DNA of 64,000 nt, taken from the NCBI RefSeq assembly GCF_021726475.1, contig NZ_JAKJRU010000003.1, positions 434,001 to 498,000 of the forward strand, in the 5' to 3' direction. The stretch comes from Pseudomonas oligotrophica. GTDB taxonomy: Bacteria; Pseudomonadota; Gammaproteobacteria; Pseudomonadales; Pseudomonadaceae. Position 1 is the stretch's first letter. Each line of letters begins with the position of its first letter. Positions 60,498 through 64,000 of the stretch are shown one piece after another. A program made the translations under genes and the position numbers. The notes below the pieces were generated by a model. That model was not told where the DNA came from and made no database searches. It worked only from the letters and a program-made list of their open reading frames with translations.

Positions 60498-60734
60498 ATG
60501 AGCACCATCGAAGAACGCGTCAAGAAAATCGTTGCCGAGCAACTTGGCGTTAAAGAAGAGGAAGTCACCAACAGCGCTTCCTTCGTCGAAGACCTGGGTG
60601 CCGATTCTCTTGACACCGTCGAGCTGGTAATGGCTCTGGAAGAGGAATTCGAGACCGAAATTCCGGACGAGCAAGCAGAAAAGATCACTACCGTTCAAGA
60701 AGCCATCGATTACATCAACGCCCACGCGCAGTAA
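60498..60734 (+). CDS. acpP: Acyl carrier protein
   Basis: A 78-residue acidic carrier protein. The phosphopantetheine attachment site is [12 protein letters not shown] with Ser37. It carries growing acyl chains for fatty acid synthesis and donates to PlsX. AAGG lies upstream of the ATG, and a strong terminator follows. Confidence 0.98.
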
Positions 60735-60759
60735 GTTGTAATCCCGCTTCGAGCGAAGG

Positions 60760-60798
60760 AAAGCCGCACTGCCTTGTACGAGGTAGTGCGGCTTTTCT
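60760..60798 (+). terminator. Terminator between acpP and fabF
   Basis: AAAGCCGCACTGCCT and AGGTAGTGCGGCTTT form a 15-pair stem (one G-T pair) with loop TGTACG, followed by TCTTT. It starts 25 bases after acpP. Some read-through into fabF is likely, since fabF follows closely. Confidence 0.85.
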
Positions 60799-60901
60799 TT
60801 GATGAGCTATCCAAGACAGGCTGCCCGAACGGGCCGGGATAGCGGCCATGGGGACGCGCTCGCCATGGCTCCTAGTAACGCAAGGTATAGGAGAGTTTGC
60901 T

Positions 60902-62146
60902 GTGTCGCGTAGACGCGTCGTGGTTACCGGTATGGGCATGGTTTCGCCGCTGGGTAACGATGTGCCGAGCAGCTGGCAGGGCATTCTGGCCGGTCGCAGC
61001 GGTATCGGCCTGATCGAGCATACGGATCTGTCCGCCTATTCGACCCGTTTCGGCGGCTCGATCAAGGGGTTCGAGGTGGAGCAGTACCTGCCCGCCAAGG
61101 AGGCGCGCAAGCTCGACCTGTTCATCCAGTACGGCCTGGCGGCGAGCTTCCAGGCGGTGCGTGATTCCGGGCTGGAGATCACCGATGCCAATCGTGAGCG
61201 CATCGGTGTGGCCATGGGCTCTGGCATCGGTGGCCTGACCAACATCGAGAACAGTTGCCGGGCCCTCATCGACCAGGGGCCGCGGCGTATCTCGCCGTTC
61301 TTCGTCCCCGGCTCGATCATCAACATGATCTCCGGCTTCCTGTCCATTCACCTGGGCCTGCAGGGGCCGAACTACGCCATTGCCACGGCCTGTACCACCG
61401 GCACCCACTGCATCGGCATGGCTGCGCGCAACATCGCCTATGGCGAGGCCGACGTGATGGTCGCCGGCGGTTCGGAGATGGCAGCCTGCGGCCTGGGCAT
61501 CGGCGGCTTCGCGGCGGCGCGCGCGCTCTCGACGCGCAACGACGACCCGACTGCCGCCAGCCGGCCCTGGGATCGTGATCGCGATGGCTTCGTGCTCTCC
61601 GACGGCGCCGGCGCGCTGGTTCTCGAGGAGCTGGAGTACGCCAAGGCGCGCGGCGCGACCATCTATGCCGAGGTCATCGGTTTCGGCATGAGCGCCGACG
61701 CCTTCCACATGACCTCGCCGCCGGACGATGGCGCCGGTGCGGCGCGCTGCATGAAGAGCGCGCTGAAGGACGCCGGCATCAATGCCGACCAGGTGCAGTA
61801 CATCAACGCCCACGGGACCTCGACGCCGGCCGGCGACATGGCCGAGGCGGCGGCGATCCGCAATGTCTTCGGCGAGCATGCCTATCGCCTGTCGGTCAGT
61901 TCGACCAAGTCGATGGTCGGACACCTGCTCGGTGCCGCCGGCGCGGTCGAGGCGATCTTCAGCATCCTAGCGATCCGCGACCAGGTGGCGCCGCCGACGA
62001 TCAACCTGGACAACCCGGACGAAGGCTGCGACCTGGACTTCGTGCCGCATCAGGCCAAGCCGCTGCCGATCGAGGTGGCCGTGTCCAACTCGTTCGGCTT
62101 CGGCGGCACCAACGGTTCGCTGGTGTTCCGCCGGTTCGGCGAGTGA
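60902..62146 (+). CDS. fabF: 3-oxoacyl-ACP synthase II (KAS II) FabF
   Basis: A 414-residue condensing enzyme for chain elongation. The nucleophile is Cys164 in [10 protein letters not shown], with the two histidines in [11 protein letters not shown] and [15 protein letters not shown] at 60902 is the start because AGGAG lies eight bases upstream and the family begins at SRRRVVVTG. It shares its stop with the GTG of pabC. Confidence 0.96.
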   Translation: MSRRRVVVTGMGMVSPLGNDVPSSWQGILAGRSGIGLIEHTDLSAYSTRFGGSIKGFEVEQYLPAKEARKLDLFIQYGLAASFQAVRDSGLEITDANRERIGVAMGSGIGGLTNIENSCRALIDQGPRRISPFFVPGSIINMISGFLSIHLGLQGPNYAIATACTTGTHCIGMAARNIAYGEADVMVAGGSEMAACGLGIGGFAAARALSTRNDDPTAASRPWDRDRDGFVLSDGAGALVLEELEYAKARGATIYAEVIGFGMSADAFHMTSPPDDGAGAARCMKSALKDAGINADQVQYINAHGTSTPAGDMAEAAAIRNVFGEHAYRLSVSSTKSMVGHLLGAAGAVEAIFSILAIRDQVAPPTINLDNPDEGCDLDFVPHQAKPLPIEVAVSNSFGFGGTNGSLVFRRFGE

Positions 62147-62967
62147 ACCTGTGCCGGGTGAACGGGCAGCCCGTCGAGGTGCTGTCCGTTCAGGATAGAG
62201 GCCTGGCCTATGGCGACGGCCTGTTCGAGACCATCCGGATCGCGGCCGGTCAGCCGCAACTCTTCGAACGCCACCTGCAGCGGCTTGGCCAGGGCTGCAG
62301 CCGGCTGCGCATTCCCTGCGACCTGGATGCCCTTGCCGGCGAGGTCCGCCAGTTCGCTGCCGAGCTCGGCACCGGCGTTGCCAAGCTGATCGTCACCCGG
62401 GGCGCTGGTCAGCGTGGCTATGCACCCAGCGCGACGGCCGCGCCGACCCGGATCCTGCTGGGTTCGGCGGCGCCGGACTACCCGGCCAGCCATGCCCGCG
62501 ACGGCATCCAGCTGTTTCCCTGCGCCACCCGGCTGGCCGAACAGCCGCTGTTGGCCGGACTGAAGCATCTGAACCGCCTGGAACAGGTCTTGGCCCGGGC
62601 CGAATGGAGCGATCCGGCGTTCGCCGAAGGGCTGATGCGCGACCATGGCGGTCGGGTGGTCGAGGGGGTCTTCAGCAATCTGTTCCTGGTTCGCGGCGGC
62701 CGCCTGCTCACCGCCGAGCTGTCACGCTGCGGGGTCGCCGGGGTGATGCGCGCGCAGATCATCGAATCCGTGGCACCGGCGCTCGGCCTGCCGGTCGAGG
62801 TCCGCGACATCGACTACCAGGAGCTGCTGGTGACCGAGGAAGTCTTCACCTGCAACAGCCTCTACGGCATCTGGCCGGTCCGTGCGCTTGCCGGGCATCA
62901 CTGGCCGGTCGGGCCGGTGACCCGTAAACTGCAGGCCGTTCTCGCCGAACCATCGAGTGATCCGTGA
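62143..62967 (+). CDS. pabC: Aminodeoxychorismate lyase PabC
   Basis: A 274-residue fold-type IV PLP enzyme that forms 4-aminobenzoate for folate. It has [14 protein letters not shown], the Schiff-base Lys141 in LKHLNRLEQ and [10 protein letters not shown], with [12 protein letters not shown] in the C-terminal part. The GTG start overlaps the fabF stop (GTGA), and the stop overlaps mltG, so the three are coupled. Confidence 0.94.
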   Translation: MNLCRVNGQPVEVLSVQDRGLAYGDGLFETIRIAAGQPQLFERHLQRLGQGCSRLRIPCDLDALAGEVRQFAAELGTGVAKLIVTRGAGQRGYAPSATAAPTRILLGSAAPDYPASHARDGIQLFPCATRLAEQPLLAGLKHLNRLEQVLARAEWSDPAFAEGLMRDHGGRVVEGVFSNLFLVRGGRLLTAELSRCGVAGVMRAQIIESVAPALGLPVEVRDIDYQELLVTEEVFTCNSLYGIWPVRALAGHHWPVGPVTRKLQAVLAEPSSDP

Positions 62968-64000
62968 TACGCAAGATTTCCCTCGCCCTGCTGGGCCTGG
63001 CACTGCTGGGCTGCCTCGTGCTGGGTTTCGCCCTGTGGAAGCAGCATGCTGCGCTTGGCCAGCCGCTGGCGCTCGATGCGCCCCGGCTGCTCGAGGTCGA
63101 GCCGGGCGATACCCCGAGCGGCCTGTTCCTGCGCCTGCAGAACGAAGCGCTGCTCGAGGATGCCTTCTGGCTGCGCCTGTACTGGCGGCTCAATCTCTCA
63201 CGCCAGACGCTGCACAGCGGTGAGTACCAGCTGACGCCGGGCATGACCGTGCGCGAGCTGATCGAGCTCTGGCGCCGCGGCGAAGTGGTGCAGTACAGCT
63301 TCACCCTGGTCGAGGGCTGGAACTTCCGCCAACTGCGCGCGGCGCTGCGTGGGCAGCCGAAGCTGGAGCAGGCGCTGGACGGTGTTCCGGACGCCGAACT
63401 GATGGTCCGGCTCGGCAAGCCCGAGCGCCATCCCGAGGGGCAGTTCTTTCCCGATACCTACCACTACACCCGCGGCACCAGCGACCTGGACCTGCTCAAG
63501 CGCGCATCGGCTCGCCTGGATGGCGTCCTTCAGGAGGAATGGGACAGGCGTGCCGAAGGCCTGCCGTACCAGGACGCCTACCAGGCGCTGGTGATGGCGT
63601 CGATCATCGAGAAGGAGACCGGTGTCCCGCACGAGCGAGGCGAGATCGCCGGCGTGTTCGTGCGTCGCCTGGAGCGCGGCATGCTGCTGCAGACCGATCC
63701 GACGGTGATCTACGGCATGGGCGAGCGCTATCGCGGGCGCATCACCCGCAACGACCTGCGTACGCCGACGCCGTACAACACCTACACCACCGCCGGCCTG
63801 CCGCCCACGCCCATCGCGATGGTCGGCCGCGAAGCCATCCATGCTGCGCTCAACCCCGTGCCTGGCAAGAGCCTGTACTTCGTGGCCCGCGGCGACGGCA
63901 GCCATGTCTTCAGCGAGACGCTGGAAGCGCACAACCGCGCCGTGCGGCAGTACCAGCTGAAGCGTCGGGCCGACTACCGTTCCAGCCCGGCACCGAAACC
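62964..64000 (+). CDS. mltG: Endolytic murein transglycosylase MltG (3' end cut off)
   Basis: Partial at the window edge, with about 345 residues visible and no stop reached. An N-terminal helix (KISLALLGLALLGCLVLGFAL) anchors it to the inner membrane. A LysM-like region (LLEVEPGDTPSGLFLRLQ) is followed by the YceG domain: FFPDTYHYTRG, SIIEKETGVPHERGEIA with the catalytic Glu near residues 216-218, and TDPTVIYGMG. It cleaves nascent glycan strands. The GTG overlaps the pabC stop. Little of the C-terminus can be missing, given the usual length of about 340-350. Confidence 0.95.
   Translation, partial: MIRKISLALLGLALLGCLVLGFALWKQHAALGQPLALDAPRLLEVEPGDTPSGLFLRLQNEALLEDAFWLRLYWRLNLSRQTLHSGEYQLTPGMTVRELIELWRRGEVVQYSFTLVEGWNFRQLRAALRGQPKLEQALDGVPDAELMVRLGKPERHPEGQFFPDTYHYTRGTSDLDLLKRASARLDGVLQEEWDRRAEGLPYQDAYQALVMASIIEKETGVPHERGEIAGVFVRRLERGMLLQTDPTVIYGMGERYRGRITRNDLRTPTPYNTYTTAGLPPTPIAMVGREAIHAALNPVPGKSLYFVARGDGSHVFSETLEAHNRAVRQYQLKRRADYRSSPAPK

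Overview
The window is a high-GC chromosomal segment from a gammaproteobacterium, almost certainly Pseudomonas in the broad sense. Gene content and order show this. A gacS - cysM - rlmD - relA - mazG block is followed, after an accessory stretch, by a long housekeeping run: mfd, gap, nqrABCDEF-apbE-nqrM, sth, lolCDE, comEC, lpxK-kdsB-murB, rne, rluC, sppA, yceD-rpmF-plsX-fabD-fabG-acpP-fabF-pabC-mltG. From memory, both blocks follow the order seen in P. aeruginosa. The Pseudomonas-type palindromic repeats (REPs) suggest a stutzeri-like or related lineage, but the species cannot be fixed from the sequence alone. I found no phage, transposase, CRISPR, rRNA or tRNA.

Layout. 1-4666: the 5' end of mnmC (minus), the hybrid sensor kinase gacS (minus), and a divergent pair of a TRIC-type channel gene and an ArgP-like LysR regulator. 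4791-11341: cysM, rlmD, relA, mazG, a DUF2058 gene and a 50-residue proline-rich small ORF; mazG is bracketed by REP-like hairpins. 11399-13152: an erythromycin-esterase-family gene and an acidic 76-residue ORF. 13212-19443: a four-gene minus-strand DNA-repair cluster (exonuclease, ATP-dependent ligase, Lhr-like helicase, PdeM phosphoesterase) with two REPIN units between ligase and helicase. 19546-26495: a conserved hypothetical, then mfd - csiV-like - SNF2 helicase (minus).

26703-37077 is energy metabolism: a long-form GAPDH, the six-subunit Na+-translocating NADH:quinone oxidoreductase with its two maturation factors (ApbE, which attaches FMN, and NqrM), then soluble transhydrogenase. 37234-42650 holds a PilZ - small exported protein - GlpQ operon (minus), the lipoprotein-release transporter lolCDE (plus) and a DUF2062 membrane protein (minus). 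42791-49628 is a plus-strand run of comEC, an ExbB/ExbD motor pair and envelope biosynthesis (lpxK, Trm112-like, kdsB, protein tyrosine phosphatase, murB), most genes overlapping by a few bases. 49805-53462 is rne with a long leader facing rluC. From rluC onward come a HAD phosphatase, sppA, maf (minus) and the fatty-acid/phospholipid cluster, ending in mltG, which is cut by the window edge.

No wholly new system was recognised. The features most worth a second look are: the repair cluster with its internal REPINs; the nqrA leader, where one segment can pair with either of two identical partners; the near-leaderless yceD promoter; the paired LolC/LolE proteins of equal length; the long rne leader; and the 50-residue proline-rich ORF.
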